Assembly: GCA_946408125.1 (NCBI GenBank)
Contig: CAMJQW010000009.1
Coordinates: forward strand, 16,680 to 80,679
Direction of reading: 5' to 3'
Source of the DNA: an uncultured Fibrobacter sp.
GTDB lineage: Bacteria > Fibrobacterota > Fibrobacteria > Fibrobacterales > Fibrobacteraceae
DNA: 64,000 bases
Position numbers and translations under genes: made by a program. Shown piece by piece: positions 25,441-35,394 of this stretch; the first letter of the stretch is position 1; each line of letters begins with the position of its first letter. The notes below the pieces were generated by a model. That model was not told the DNA's origin, ran no database searches, and worked only from the letters and a program-made list of their open reading frames with translations.

Positions 25441-26417
25441 ACGTATCCCTTGAACCATTCGGCAAAGGCTCCAATGCCCGTATCGAGGTCGGTATCGGCC
25501 GTGTAACCCACGTCCGCCTCGAGCGCCGCGGTATCGGCCCACGTCACCTCGACATCGCCCGGCTGCATCGGCATAAAGTTCTTCTCCGCCTTCTTGCCCA
25601 GGTGCTTTTCGAGTGTCTCGATGAATTCAAGCAGATTCACGGGCTTGCCGTGCCCGATGTTGTACAGGCGATGTTCCGCTTCGGCACCAGGAGCATCCAT
25701 GCGGGCAGCCCCAGCCTCGAATACCTTCACCACGCCGCCGGCAATGTCGGCCACGTAGGTAAAGTCACGCATCATGTTACCGTTGTTGAACACCTTGATG
25801 GGGCGGTCGTGCATGATGGCATCGGCAAAGAGCCACGGCGCCATGTCAGGGCGACCCCACGGCCCGTACACCGTAAAGAATCGGAGCCCGGTCGCATTCA
25901 CCTGGAACAGGTGGCGGTATGTTTCGGCCATCAGCTCGTTGCTGCGCTTGGTCGCCGCATAAAGGCTCGAAGGCTTGCACACGGGATCGTCCGTACAAAA
26001 CGGAGTCTTGGTATTGCGGCCGTATACGCTACTGCTCGATGCATAGGCCAAATGCTTTACCGGGAACTTGCGGCAGCACTCGAGCACGTTCAGGAATCCC
26101 GTAATGTTGCTGTCGATGTAGGCCTGCGGGTTCTGCAGGCTGTAACGCACGCCCGCCTGCGCTCCCAGGTGGATGACACCGTCGAACTTCTCGCGAGCAA
26201 ACAGATCCATCATGGCTGCGGCATCGGCGAGGTCCATCTTGCAAAAGCTGAACTGCGGATGTTCTAGGCGCTTAAGGCGGTCTTCCTTGAGCGACACCTG
26301 GTAGTAGGAATTCATGTTGTCGATACCCACCACCGTGTATCCCTTCGAAAGCAAAATCAGGGAGACTTCGCATCCGATAAATCCGGCAGCACCTGTAACA
26401 AGAATCTTTTTCGCCAT
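25434..26417 (-). CDS. NAD-dependent nucleotide-sugar epimerase, UDP-glucuronate 4-epimerase-like
   Basis: 327 residues; extended short-chain dehydrogenase. The Rossmann motif is GAAGFIG (residues 9-15). The catalytic set is SSSSVYG and YAATK, and the substrate-region pattern is HLGAQAGVRYSLQNP. The latter two match UDP-glucuronate 4-epimerases (CapI/LspL group) better than GalE, making UDP-galacturonate the likely product. GGAG lies upstream of the start. Probably supplies sugar for capsule or lipopolysaccharide. Confidence 0.85.
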   Translation of the reverse strand: MAKKILVTGAAGFIGCEVSLILLSKGYTVVGIDNMNSYYQVSLKEDRLKRLEHPQFSFCKMDLADAAAMMDLFAREKFDGVIHLGAQAGVRYSLQNPQAYIDSNITGFLNVLECCRKFPVKHLAYASSSSVYGRNTKTPFCTDDPVCKPSSLYAATKRSNELMAETYRHLFQVNATGLRFFTVYGPWGRPDMAPWLFADAIMHDRPIKVFNNGNMMRDFTYVADIAGGVVKVFEAGAARMDAPGAEAEHRLYNIGHGKPVNLLEFIETLEKHLGKKAEKNFMPMQPGDVEVTWADTAALEADVGYTADTDLDTGIGAFAEWFKGYVR

Positions 26418-26445
26418 AACATTTTCTCCAGCGGAAAAAATAGAA

Positions 26446-26466
26446 AAGGCTCCCCGAAGGGAGCCT
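26446..26466 (-). terminator. Intrinsic terminator of the OmpA/TSP3 gene
   Basis: GGCTCCC-TTCG-GGGAGCC followed by TTTTCTATTTTTT on the minus strand, with a stable UUCG-type loop. It lies about 25 bases after the stop at 26490. Confidence 0.88.
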
Positions 26467-26489
26467 CTCCATTTAGATTTTCGCAGCGA

Positions 26490-28961
26490 TTATTCGAACG
26501 GAACGAGTTCCACGCGGCGGTTCTGCTTGCGGCCCTTCTTGGTGCCGTTGCTTGCGATGGGCTTTTCTCCACCGTAACCGACAGCACGCAGGCGGCTCGC
26601 TTCAATTCCCTTCATCACGAGGTAGTTGACCACGGCGAGAGCACGGTTCTCGGAGAGTTCCTTGTTCTTCGCGGCACTACCCACGTTGTCCGTGTGGCCC
26701 TGGACTTCGAGCTTGGAGTTCGGAATCTGCTGCATCAAGGCCACGATGTCGTTCAAGGTTCCATAGCTGTTCTTGGTGAACTTGGTGGAATTCGTCTTGA
26801 ACTCGATACCCTGCTTGAGCTTGTTCAGATCCTGCTTCTTGTTGGTCGGGCAGCCCTTGGCGTCAATCTTGACTCCTTCGAGCGTGTACGGGCACTTATC
26901 CTGGTAGTCAGCCACGCCGTCCTTGTCGGTATCCATCGGGCAGCCGGTGCTATCCACGGAGACATCCTTCGGAGTATCCGGGCACTTGTCAACGCCGTCG
27001 GACACACCGTCCTTGTCCGCATCGAGCGGGCAACCGGTGGAGTCTACCGTCACGCCTTCCTTGGTGTTCGGGCACTTGTCGAGATCGTCCGGAACGCCAT
27101 CCTTATCGAAGTCAAGCGGGCAACCGTTAGCATCGACCGTAGAGCCGACCGGAGTGTTCGGGCACTTGTCGAGTTCATCAGGCACGCCATCCTTGTCCGC
27201 ATCCGTCGGGCAGCCGGTAGAGTCAACCGGGACACCCTTCTTGGTATTCGGACACATATCGAGAGCATCCGGTATGCCGTCGCCATCGAAGTCGCCTTCG
27301 CAGCCTTCAGCATTCACCTGGGCACCGGCCCTAGTATTCGGGCACTTGTCAAGAGCGTCAGGCACACCATCCTTGTCGGCGTCAGCCGGGCAACCCGTAG
27401 AATCAACCGGGATACCGGCCTGAGTATTCGGGCACTTGTCGAGAGCATCCGGAATACCATCCTTGTCGGCGTCGGCCGGGCAACCCGTAGAGTCAACAGG
27501 CAGACCAGCAGCGGTATTCGGGCACTTGTCGAAGGAGTCGAACACACCATCCTTGTCGGTATCGGCCGGGCAACCGGTGGTATCGACAATAATGCCAGGC
27601 TGAGTATTCGGGCACTTGTCGTTGGAATCATCGATGCCGTCCTTGTCGAAGTCGCCTTCGCAACCGAACTCATCAATCACAGCTCCCTTCCTGGTCCTCT
27701 GGCACTTGTCGATGCCATCGAACACGCCGTCGCCGTCGGAGTCACTCGGGCAACCCACAGAGTCAATCGTAGCACCTTCCAGAGTACCCGGGCAGTTGTC
27801 ATAACCATCAATCACGCCATCCTTGTCGGAATCAATCGGGCAACCCACGGAGTCCACGACCGCCTTGGACGGGGTGTGGGCGCACAGGTCGTTCGCATCG
27901 GAAACGCCATCTTCGTCTTCGTCCTTGACCATCTGAGCGCCGTCAATATGCCAGTTAAGCATGGCCACGGCGGCATAGAGCGGGCCCGGAGTGTAGCAGT
28001 ATGTAGCGTTCTTGTCACCCTTGCCCTTGTAGCTGAGCTTGTAGTTGGAGCAGCCCTTCATTTCTTCGGCCGGGTCGTAAGTCATGTTCTTGAAGTTGCG
28101 TACAGAGAAGTCGAGGCCGATGCCCATATCGACATTTTTCCCGAGGTGGAAACGCAGACCCGGGGTGATATACATCGGATCGGTCTTCGCATCACGCGGG
28201 TAGTCGGTATTTTCGACACGCATTTCACCGGAGTATTCCAGGAACATGTCGACCGCCTCGCTCACAAGCAGGTTGAAGCCCACGTCGTAGATAACGGCGT
28301 CAGACTCGTCGGCACCGAACGCATGCACATAGCTACCATGACCGTTCAAGCGAATCGGAGCGCCAATTTTAGAGAAGTCGAGGGTCATCACGAGACCGGC
28401 ACCCGCAGTCCACGCTTCGGCGGTATACGGTTGGGTATAACCGGCGTCGTCCAGATACCATACGTGACGGGGACGCACACCGGCGGATTTCTTACCCGTA
28501 GGGGCATAGAGGTCAAACATGCCGGCAAGCGCGAACACCGTCTTTTCGTTGCCGAACGGAGCGCGGATCTTCATCCACATGTCGATATCGCCCAGGCCAG
28601 CAGACCACATGCCGTTATCCGCGGCGGTTCCACTGGATTCGTGAGCATGTTCATAATAGACGGGGAGAACAGCACCGATGTCCATGAAGGTCAGCAAGCC
28701 GACGGACATATTGAAGTTGCCCGAGAAGGAACCGGCCCAGTCCTCAAACTGGTACTTGTGGCCAGCATCATCATTAAAGCTTCCGCCACGCGCAAAAGAC
28801 CAAGAGTCATTGGAAACATCGCCGCCCGTTCCGACGGAGAAGCCCCACTGGCCCAGCGTATATGCATTATGCTGATGGAAACCGTCCGAACCGCCCTGAA
28901 TCCCGGATTGGGCGAAAGCGGTACATGCGGCAACCACGGTTAATGCGAATAATCTTCTCAT
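26490..28961 (-). CDS. OmpA-family outer-membrane protein with twelve thrombospondin type 3 repeats
   Basis: 823 residues. The signal peptide ends near TAFAQS. Residues about 25-340 look like an outer-membrane beta-barrel (alternating aromatic strands, GNFNMSVGLLTFMD). Twelve calcium-binding TSP3 units of 30 residues follow, each with D-x-D-x-DG-(V/I)-x-D and a following Cys pair. The C-terminal OmpA domain has GIEFKTNSTKFTKNS, LEVQGHTDNVGS and NRRVELVPF, the signature for binding peptidoglycan. It probably links the outer membrane to the wall and may bind calcium. AAGGGG precedes the start. A highly expressed envelope protein is plausible. Confidence 0.93.
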   Translation of the reverse strand: MRRLFALTVVAACTAFAQSGIQGGSDGFHQHNAYTLGQWGFSVGTGGDVSNDSWSFARGGSFNDDAGHKYQFEDWAGSFSGNFNMSVGLLTFMDIGAVLPVYYEHAHESSGTAADNGMWSAGLGDIDMWMKIRAPFGNEKTVFALAGMFDLYAPTGKKSAGVRPRHVWYLDDAGYTQPYTAEAWTAGAGLVMTLDFSKIGAPIRLNGHGSYVHAFGADESDAVIYDVGFNLLVSEAVDMFLEYSGEMRVENTDYPRDAKTDPMYITPGLRFHLGKNVDMGIGLDFSVRNFKNMTYDPAEEMKGCSNYKLSYKGKGDKNATYCYTPGPLYAAVAMLNWHIDGAQMVKDEDEDGVSDANDLCAHTPSKAVVDSVGCPIDSDKDGVIDGYDNCPGTLEGATIDSVGCPSDSDGDGVFDGIDKCQRTRKGAVIDEFGCEGDFDKDGIDDSNDKCPNTQPGIIVDTTGCPADTDKDGVFDSFDKCPNTAAGLPVDSTGCPADADKDGIPDALDKCPNTQAGIPVDSTGCPADADKDGVPDALDKCPNTRAGAQVNAEGCEGDFDGDGIPDALDMCPNTKKGVPVDSTGCPTDADKDGVPDELDKCPNTPVGSTVDANGCPLDFDKDGVPDDLDKCPNTKEGVTVDSTGCPLDADKDGVSDGVDKCPDTPKDVSVDSTGCPMDTDKDGVADYQDKCPYTLEGVKIDAKGCPTNKKQDLNKLKQGIEFKTNSTKFTKNSYGTLNDIVALMQQIPNSKLEVQGHTDNVGSAAKNKELSENRALAVVNYLVMKGIEASRLRAVGYGGEKPIASNGTKKGRKQNRRVELVPFE
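26880..27940 (-). repeat. Tandem 90-bp repeats encoding TSP3 units
   Basis: Twelve in-frame units of about 90 bases. Neighbouring units near 27350-27500 are close to identical in DNA, suggesting recent expansion by unequal recombination. Confidence 0.85.
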
Positions 28962-29073
28962 ATTGACCCCTTATGGTTGATTTATTGTCTTCCTCGATAA
29001 TTATAGAAAAAGTTATTTTAGTCAAGCCCGAAGGCAACGAAACGAGCCTCTCAGGCATCAAACCTAGCGAAAT

Positions 29074-29843
<770 letters not shown>

Positions 29844-29847
<4 letters not shown>

Positions 29848-31049
29848 GTCCACTCACTTTAGCAAAGATTGCCATCCGGGCGTTGCTGCGCAACCGCATG
29901 CGCACCTTCCTCTCGGTTCTCGGTATCGTCATCGGCGTGGCGGCAGTCATCACCATGGTCGCCATGGGCGAAGGCTCCCGCATATCCATCAAGGAACAGA
30001 TGACTTCGATGGGTTCGAACGCCATCATCATCATGCCGAACCGCGACAGGCGCGGCGGCGTACAGATGGAATCCACCGAATCGCTCGAGGAAGCCGACGT
30101 CATCGCCATCCGCGAGAACGCGACATATATCAACGGAGTCTCCCCGATGATGACCGTAAGCGGGCAGGCCATTGTCGGCAACAACAACTCCCCCACGGCG
30201 CTTTCCGGCGTGTCGTCCGACTACCTCAAGATTCGCAATTACGAAATCGAAGACGGCGTGCTCTTTGACGACGTTACCGACCGCATGGCGAAAGTCTGCG
30301 TTATAGGCCAGACCGTCGTGAAAAACCTGTTCCCCGAAGGCGATCCCATCGGCAAGACCATCCGCTACAAGAACATCCCGCTAAAAGTCATCGGGACCTT
30401 GAAGGCGAAGGGCTCCGGCGACTTCGGGCAGGACAACGATGATGTCATCTTCACGCCTTACCAGACCGTGATGCGACGGTTCGCCGCGACCACGAACATC
30501 AGGCAAATTTACGCGAACTCGATCGGCGAAGGCTATGCCGAGAAGGCGACCGAGGAGATCATGGGAATCCTCAAGGAACGCCGCAACTGGACCAAGCCTA
30601 CCGACCCGTTCCGCGTATTCACGCAAGAAGAAATGATCCAGATGGTCACGAGCACCTCGGACATGATAGCGTTCGTACTCACGATTATCGCCGGAATTAG
30701 CTTGTTCGTAGGCGGAATCGGCATCATGAACATTATGTACGTATCCGTCACCGAACGCACCAAGGAAATCGGACTCCGCATGGCCATCGGGGCCCGCGGG
30801 CGCGACATCATGTTCCAGTTCCTGTTCGAATCCGTCATCATCAGCCTCCTGGGAGGCATCATCGGGATTACGCTAGGCATTACCGCCTCCGAAATCGTGA
30901 AGAACGTATTCAACATGCCCATGAGCGTCTCGTTTACAAGCGTCATCGTGAGCTTTGCCGTGTGCTTTGCCACGGGCGTGTTCTTTGGCTGGTACCCCGC
31001 CCGCAAGGCGAGCCGTTTGGACCCCATCGAAGCGCTCCGATTTGAATAG
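29844..31049 (+). CDS. MacB-like ABC transporter permease (FtsX family)
   Basis: 401 residues from ATG 29844 (MSPLTLAKIAIRALLRNRMRTF), chosen because it overlaps the ATPase stop by four bases and restores the family N-terminus. There is one membrane segment at about 20-42, a periplasmic MacB-type core domain to about 265, and an FtsX domain with three membrane segments (GIGIMNIMYVSVTERTKEIG, ending RKASRLDPIEALRFE). The substrate may be a peptide, lipoprotein or drug. No MacA-like adaptor gene is adjacent. Confidence 0.92.
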
Positions 31050-31067
31050 TTTTGCTATTTTAAAAAC

Positions 31068-31703
31068 ATGAATTTCCTTGAATTTATCAAACTGATGCCG
31101 GTCGTGGGCATTCTCCGCGACATTCCCAAGGGAACCGAGGAAGCCTGTGCAAAGACCGCCGCGAAATGCGGGCTCAAGGCGATCGAGGTTACCATGAACA
31201 CCGCGGGAGCCACCGAAATCATCGCAAGCCTGAAGGCTGCCGCGAAGCCCCTCGGGATTTCTGTCGGAGCCGGTACGGTCCGCCACGGAAGCGACCTGGA
31301 AAAGGCGCTTGCCGCCGGAGCTGAATTCATCGTCACCCCCAACACGCGCCACGAAGTCATCCGCCTTTCGTGCACGGCGGGCGTTCCCATCATCTCGGGA
31401 GCGCTCTCCCCGACCGAAGTCCAGAAGGCCTTCGACCTGGGCGCCACCGCCGTCAAGGTATTCCCGGTGAACTGCGTGGGCGGACCCGAATACATCAGGG
31501 CGCTGCGCGGACCGTTCCGCGACATCCCGCTGATGGCATGCGGCGGAGTGAACGCAGAAAACGCCGCCGCCTACCTGGACGCCGGCGCCAACCTGATTTC
31601 CTTTGGCGGGAGTATCTTCAACCCGAAGCTCATGGCTGCGGGCGATTGGGATACGATTGCAAACAAGCTTAACCAACTGCTCGCCGCAGCCACCCAGAAA
31701 TAG
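31068..31703 (+). CDS. eda: 2-dehydro-3-deoxyphosphogluconate (KDPG) / KHG aldolase
   Basis: 211 residues. It splits KDPG into pyruvate and glyceraldehyde 3-phosphate, and may also act on 4-hydroxy-2-oxoglutarate. The class I aldolase motifs are AIEVTMNTAG with the catalytic Glu, GAGTV, FIVTPNT, and VKVFPVN holding the Schiff-base Lys, then the phosphate-binding ACGGV and FGGS. Length is typical. TATTTT lies 6 bases before the ATG with no Shine-Dalgarno site, so it may be transcribed leaderless from its own promoter just after the exporter operon. Confidence 0.92.
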   Translation: MNFLEFIKLMPVVGILRDIPKGTEEACAKTAAKCGLKAIEVTMNTAGATEIIASLKAAAKPLGISVGAGTVRHGSDLEKALAAGAEFIVTPNTRHEVIRLSCTAGVPIISGALSPTEVQKAFDLGATAVKVFPVNCVGGPEYIRALRGPFRDIPLMACGGVNAENAAAYLDAGANLISFGGSIFNPKLMAAGDWDTIANKLNQLLAAATQK

Positions 31704-31712
31704 CGAGGGATT

Positions 31713-32582
31713 CTAGCCCTTATCCCCGTGCATTTTCTTTTTGCACTCGTACATCGACGTGTCTGCGCTATGCAGCATTTCGTCCATGTCCTTGTAGTCC
31801 TCGCTGGAATGCGCGATACCATACGCGAACGACACCGACTGATCGACAATCGTGACACCCTTCACGGCTTCGAGCATGCGCTCGGCGCAGATGAATGCTC
31901 CGCGCTTGTCGGTATCCGGGCATAGCACCATGAATTCGTCGCCGCCCATTCGGAACAGCAAGTCGGATTCGCGGAGCAGTTTTTTGCAGGAAGTCACCAC
32001 GGAACGCAACAGCAGGTCGCCCGCCTGGTGGCCATACTTGTCGTTGATGGTCTTGAGCCCGTTCAGGTCGAAGTAGATCATCGAGAACGGCGTGCCGTAG
32101 CGCTTGCTGCGGGCGAACCATTCGCGCAGGGAGTACATGCCGTGACGGCGGTTGTAGCATCCGGTCAAATCGTCGGTAAGCGAGATGTCACGCAAGAAGC
32201 GCAGCGTCCTGGAAAGACGGATATGCACGTTCACGCGGGCAAGCAGCACGTCGAAAAGAGCGCTCTTTGACACGAAGTCCGAAGCGCCCGCGTGGAAACC
32301 CTTGGTCACGCTATCGGAATCCTCGCGGCTCGTGAGGAAAATGATGGGCAAATCGTCAAGTGCGAACACTTGCCTGATGCGCAGGCATACCTCGTACCCG
32401 TTCAGGCTCGGCATATTGATATCGAGCAGCACGAGATCGAAGCGTTCCCTATTGAGGATATCCAGCGCTTCTTCGCCAGAGGTACACGGAACGACGCTGT
32501 ACCCGACCTGGGTCAGCAACCCCTGGGTCTTCTCCAGGACTTCCGCATTGTCATCAACGATGAGAATCTTTTCTTCAACCAT
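31713..32582 (-). CDS. Response regulator with GGDEF diguanylate cyclase domain
   Basis: 289 residues. The N-terminal receiver domain has ILIVDDN and the phospho-acceptor Asp in LVLLDINMPSLNG. The C-terminal GGDEF domain has intact GGDEF and the product-binding RxxD I-site just before it (RESDLLFRMGGDEF), so synthesis of cyclic di-GMP with feedback control is expected. No histidine kinase is next to it. It lies 32 bases downstream of mqnA on the same strand. Confidence 0.93.
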   Translation of the reverse strand: MVEEKILIVDDNAEVLEKTQGLLTQVGYSVVPCTSGEEALDILNRERFDLVLLDINMPSLNGYEVCLRIRQVFALDDLPIIFLTSREDSDSVTKGFHAGASDFVSKSALFDVLLARVNVHIRLSRTLRFLRDISLTDDLTGCYNRRHGMYSLREWFARSKRYGTPFSMIYFDLNGLKTINDKYGHQAGDLLLRSVVTSCKKLLRESDLLFRMGGDEFMVLCPDTDKRGAFICAERMLEAVKGVTIVDQSVSFAYGIAHSSEDYKDMDEMLHSADTSMYECKKKMHGDKG

Positions 32583-32614
32583 CTCCCAAACCTCGTTTCA
32601 ACACTAGATTAAAA

Positions 32615-33430
32615 CTATACGAATTCAAGCTCAGGCGCAACCCCCACCAGTCCCATTCGCGCCGCAAATTTAAAAAAAATGGCCAAAGAGTCCTTGCGTT
32701 CCTGGGTAAAGCGGTAATCCAGTACCTTATAATAGTCTTCGACCAGCGGTCGCGGGAGTTTTACCGGATATTTTGCAAGCCAGCGGTCCAGAGAGCCCGA
32801 CACGTCGCGACGGAATTTTTCGATGCTCTCTTCCGTCCGTTCCAGGTACCGTTCAAGTGCAGGCCTAAGTCCGGGAACGAGGGCTTCCTTTGAGACGACC
32901 CAAGCGCCAAACACGAACGGAAGTCCCTGCCATTCCTGCCAGAGTGTCGCAAGGTCGTATGCGTAGGCAAAGCGGTGGCGCTCATTCTCTTCGAGAGCGA
33001 GGTCGCCGATCAGCAGGCACGCGGCATCGCCTTCCTCGGCTGCGACTCCGGATACATACTCGGGCTTGATGCCATAGCGCTGTTCGAGCAAAATTCGCAG
33101 GAGCGCAATCGACGTCTGGCTCTGGCTAGAAAGACGGACCTGACGCCCCGACAGATCTTCTATCGGGAACTTGGAAAAGAGCTTCACGGAACGAACTTCA
33201 AACGAGCACGACGTGCATAGCGAAGGAGAAAGCACGAACGCTCCCGGCTTCTGCGCGAACACGATCGACGATGCGGGTGACAAGTGGATCGAGCCGTTCT
33301 TCAATCCCGCGCAATGCTCGCTCGGGGGGCCATCCACAAAATCAACATCGTCGTCATTCCTATCCAAGAGAAAATCATGGAAAAACGGCGCACAGACCAA
33401 AAAAGGAATCCTTCCTACACGAAGTTTCAT
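32615..33430 (-). CDS. mqnA: Chorismate dehydratase, futalosine menaquinone pathway
   Basis: 271 residues, MqnA/MqnD family (periplasmic-binding-protein fold). The pattern fits MqnA: VGRIPFLVCAPFFH, then a ligand region with LSPASSIVFAQKPG and LSSQSQTSIALLRILL, and ACLLIGDLAL. MqnA converts chorismate to 3-enolpyruvoyl-benzoate, the first step of the futalosine route to menaquinone. Menaquinone would serve fumarate reduction in succinate production. TAACTT lies 6 bases before the ATG. MqnD cannot be fully excluded without comparison. Confidence 0.8.
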   Translation of the reverse strand: MKLRVGRIPFLVCAPFFHDFLLDRNDDDVDFVDGPPSEHCAGLKNGSIHLSPASSIVFAQKPGAFVLSPSLCTSCSFEVRSVKLFSKFPIEDLSGRQVRLSSQSQTSIALLRILLEQRYGIKPEYVSGVAAEEGDAACLLIGDLALEENERHRFAYAYDLATLWQEWQGLPFVFGAWVVSKEALVPGLRPALERYLERTEESIEKFRRDVSGSLDRWLAKYPVKLPRPLVEDYYKVLDYRFTQERKDSLAIFFKFAARMGLVGVAPELEFV

Positions 33431-33515
33431 GCAAAAAAGTTAACTTTTATGCGCGGCACAAGTGCTGCCGAAATTCAAATCAAACCATAAATAAAAAGAC
33501 AATGGCTAAGGAATA

Positions 33516-33806
33516 ATGTCTGTATTTCATGTAAAGAAGACATCTACGGGCGAAGACCAGGAAAGCCTGGTATTCAAGGGAAAGATTGTTGAAGGTTCTG
33601 TCAAAAAAGGAATGACCGTCGAAATTCCCGTCACCCGCGATGCAACCGTCAAGATGAAAATTAGCGACGTCCTCTATTTCGAAAAGCAGAAGGACGAAGA
33701 GAAGAAAGTCGGCATAGTCGTTTCCTTCAGCGGGAACACCGATGACATGGAAGTCCTTCTCGAAATGAACATCGCGGACGAAAACCTGAACGTGACAGAC
33801 GAGTAG
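33516..33806 (+). CDS. Small conserved beta-rich protein, resembles EF-Tu-type domain 2
   Basis: 96 residues, no signal peptide. The pattern VFKGKIVEGSVKKGMTVEIPVT and the alternating strands after it look like the small beta-barrel that forms domain 2 of translation GTPases. No GTPase domain is present, so this is only a fold guess. AAGGAAT precedes the ATG. It is 28 bases upstream of the GH5 gene and probably co-transcribed, but no functional link is visible. Confidence 0.6.
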   Translation: MSVFHVKKTSTGEDQESLVFKGKIVEGSVKKGMTVEIPVTRDATVKMKISDVLYFEKQKDEEKKVGIVVSFSGNTDDMEVLLEMNIADENLNVTDE

Positions 33807-33834
33807 GAGTTTCTTCAACCAACAGGATAGCACA

Positions 33835-34908
33835 ATGAAAAGAGAACGACTCAGGGGAGTGAATTTGGGTGGATGGTTCAGTCAGGTCGACTGCATCCAG
33901 GAAAAAGACCCTGAAGTCTTTCCGGGAATCATCCGGCATGTCGAGACTTTCCTCGGCACCGAAGATTTCAAGCGCATCCACGATGCGGGGTTCAACCACG
34001 TAAGATTGCCAGTGGACTACTTCAACCTCTTCGAAGAGGGATCCCTGAATCCCAAAGAAGAGATGTTCGCCCTGCTGGACAAGGCCATCAAGGAAATCCA
34101 GGCCAACGACCTCGACGTAATCCTCGACCTGCACAAGTGCCCCGGGCACGACTTCCACCTGGGCTGTTCCCAGGAGCAGCCGTTCTTTGCCAGCGCCGAC
34201 GCCCGCAAGGATACCGCCAAGGTGTGGGCATTCATGGCCGAACGCTACAGCGGAGAATCTCGCGTGATGATGGAGCTCCTGAACGAGCCCGCCGCGACCG
34301 ACTCCCTGATTTGGGACAAAGTAAAGGACGAAATTTTCTGGGCAATCCGCAAACACGCTCCCAAGAACACCATCGTGGTCGGGAGCAACAAGTGGAACAG
34401 CGCCCGCGAATTCAAGTGTTTGACCCCGCTTGACGACGATAACGCCATCTACAGTTTCCATACCTACACGCCGGTCACCTTCACGCACCAAGGCGCCGCC
34501 TGGATTAACGACCCGTTCTTCCATATCGAACGGCCCTGGCCCGGCAATTACGCCGCACCCGAAGAAGGCGGAAAAACGCGCCTCGACGTGGAATACGGGC
34601 TGTGGGACAAGGCCCGCCTGCAGGCAAGCATTCAGAACGCTCTCGATTTCCGCGCTAAATACGACCTGCCCGTTGCATGCAACGAGTTCGGCGTGTACGT
34701 GCAAGTGAAGCGCGAATACCAGATGGCGTGGATGAGGGACTTCATGGAAATCCTTCGCGACGCAGATGTGGGATACAGCTACTGGAACTACAAGAACCTG
34801 GATTTCGGGCTCATCTCCAAGGGTGAATCCCTGCACCAGAACCTGAAACAGTACGACAATCCGGAAAGGCTCGACTACGAGCTGATGGATTTGCTTGCGA
34901 AGGGCTAA
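33835..34908 (+). CDS. Glycoside hydrolase family 5-like enzyme without signal peptide
   Basis: 357 residues. It begins MKRERLRGVNLGGWF, the usual start of a GH5 barrel, with no signal peptide. Other landmarks are HVRLPVDYFNLF, VILDLHKCPGHDFH, LLNEPA with the acid/base Glu, FHTYTPVTFTHQG, and NEFGVYVQV with the nucleophile Glu. It should hydrolyse a beta-linked glucan, mannan or related oligosaccharide. Lack of an export signal suggests action on imported oligosaccharides in the cytoplasm. The 3' end overlaps the convergent gene at 34905 by four bases. Confidence 0.88.
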   Translation: MKRERLRGVNLGGWFSQVDCIQEKDPEVFPGIIRHVETFLGTEDFKRIHDAGFNHVRLPVDYFNLFEEGSLNPKEEMFALLDKAIKEIQANDLDVILDLHKCPGHDFHLGCSQEQPFFASADARKDTAKVWAFMAERYSGESRVMMELLNEPAATDSLIWDKVKDEIFWAIRKHAPKNTIVVGSNKWNSAREFKCLTPLDDDNAIYSFHTYTPVTFTHQGAAWINDPFFHIERPWPGNYAAPEEGGKTRLDVEYGLWDKARLQASIQNALDFRAKYDLPVACNEFGVYVQVKREYQMAWMRDFMEILRDADVGYSYWNYKNLDFGLISKGESLHQNLKQYDNPERLDYELMDLLAKG

Positions 34909-35363
34909 ATCTCTAAAAGAATTCCTGCCTGGACATAGACGAAACCTTTTCCGTCATGTTCCAGGAATTCGTAGCCGCCCATAAGCATGATGGACGAGTA
35001 GTCGCCATTCTTGATATCGAGGCCGCCGCCGACCTTCCAGAACATCTGATGGTCACTCCCGATAAGGTAACCCCAGTCGCCGGTTGCCACGGGAAGCGTC
35101 TGACCTCCGATAGGCAACCGGATCCATGCGCTTGCCGACAGCGGGACGAGCCCGACATTGTCGATTTCCTGATAGCCACCGCCGATACCGAAGAACACCA
35201 TCTGGTCGATGGGGTACCACCAGTGTCCATAGACATTCAAGTTGAAGCTCGTTATCTCGCTCACATGGTTCACGACACCGCCCTGGACATCCGCCGTGAA
35301 AGCGCTGGACGGGACCGCCGCGAAGGCGACGGAAAGCAAGATGGCTGTCAGGATTTTCTTCAT
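34905..35363 (-). CDS. Exported protein, probable small outer-membrane beta-barrel
   Basis: 152 residues. The signal peptide is MKKILTAILLSVAFAAVPSSAFT. The mature part is Gly- and aromatic-rich with alternating strands (FNLNVYGHWWYPID, FFGIGGGYQEID, MLMGGYEFLE) and ends in a strand with a hydrophobic terminus, VYVQAGILLEI, as in beta-barrel proteins. No family recognised. Convergent with and overlapping the GH5 gene. Confidence 0.7.
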   Translation of the reverse strand: MKKILTAILLSVAFAAVPSSAFTADVQGGVVNHVSEITSFNLNVYGHWWYPIDQMVFFGIGGGYQEIDNVGLVPLSASAWIRLPIGGQTLPVATGDWGYLIGSDHQMFWKVGGGLDIKNGDYSSIMLMGGYEFLEHDGKGFVYVQAGILLEI

Positions 35364-35394
35364 ACTGCGAACACTCTATCCAAAATATAATCTC

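Noticed and set aside
26694..28943. 749-codon plus-strand frame opposite the OmpA/TSP3 gene
   Set aside because: Its repeated pattern is only the mirror of the 90-base TSP3 repeats; the minus-strand frame has signal peptide and domains.
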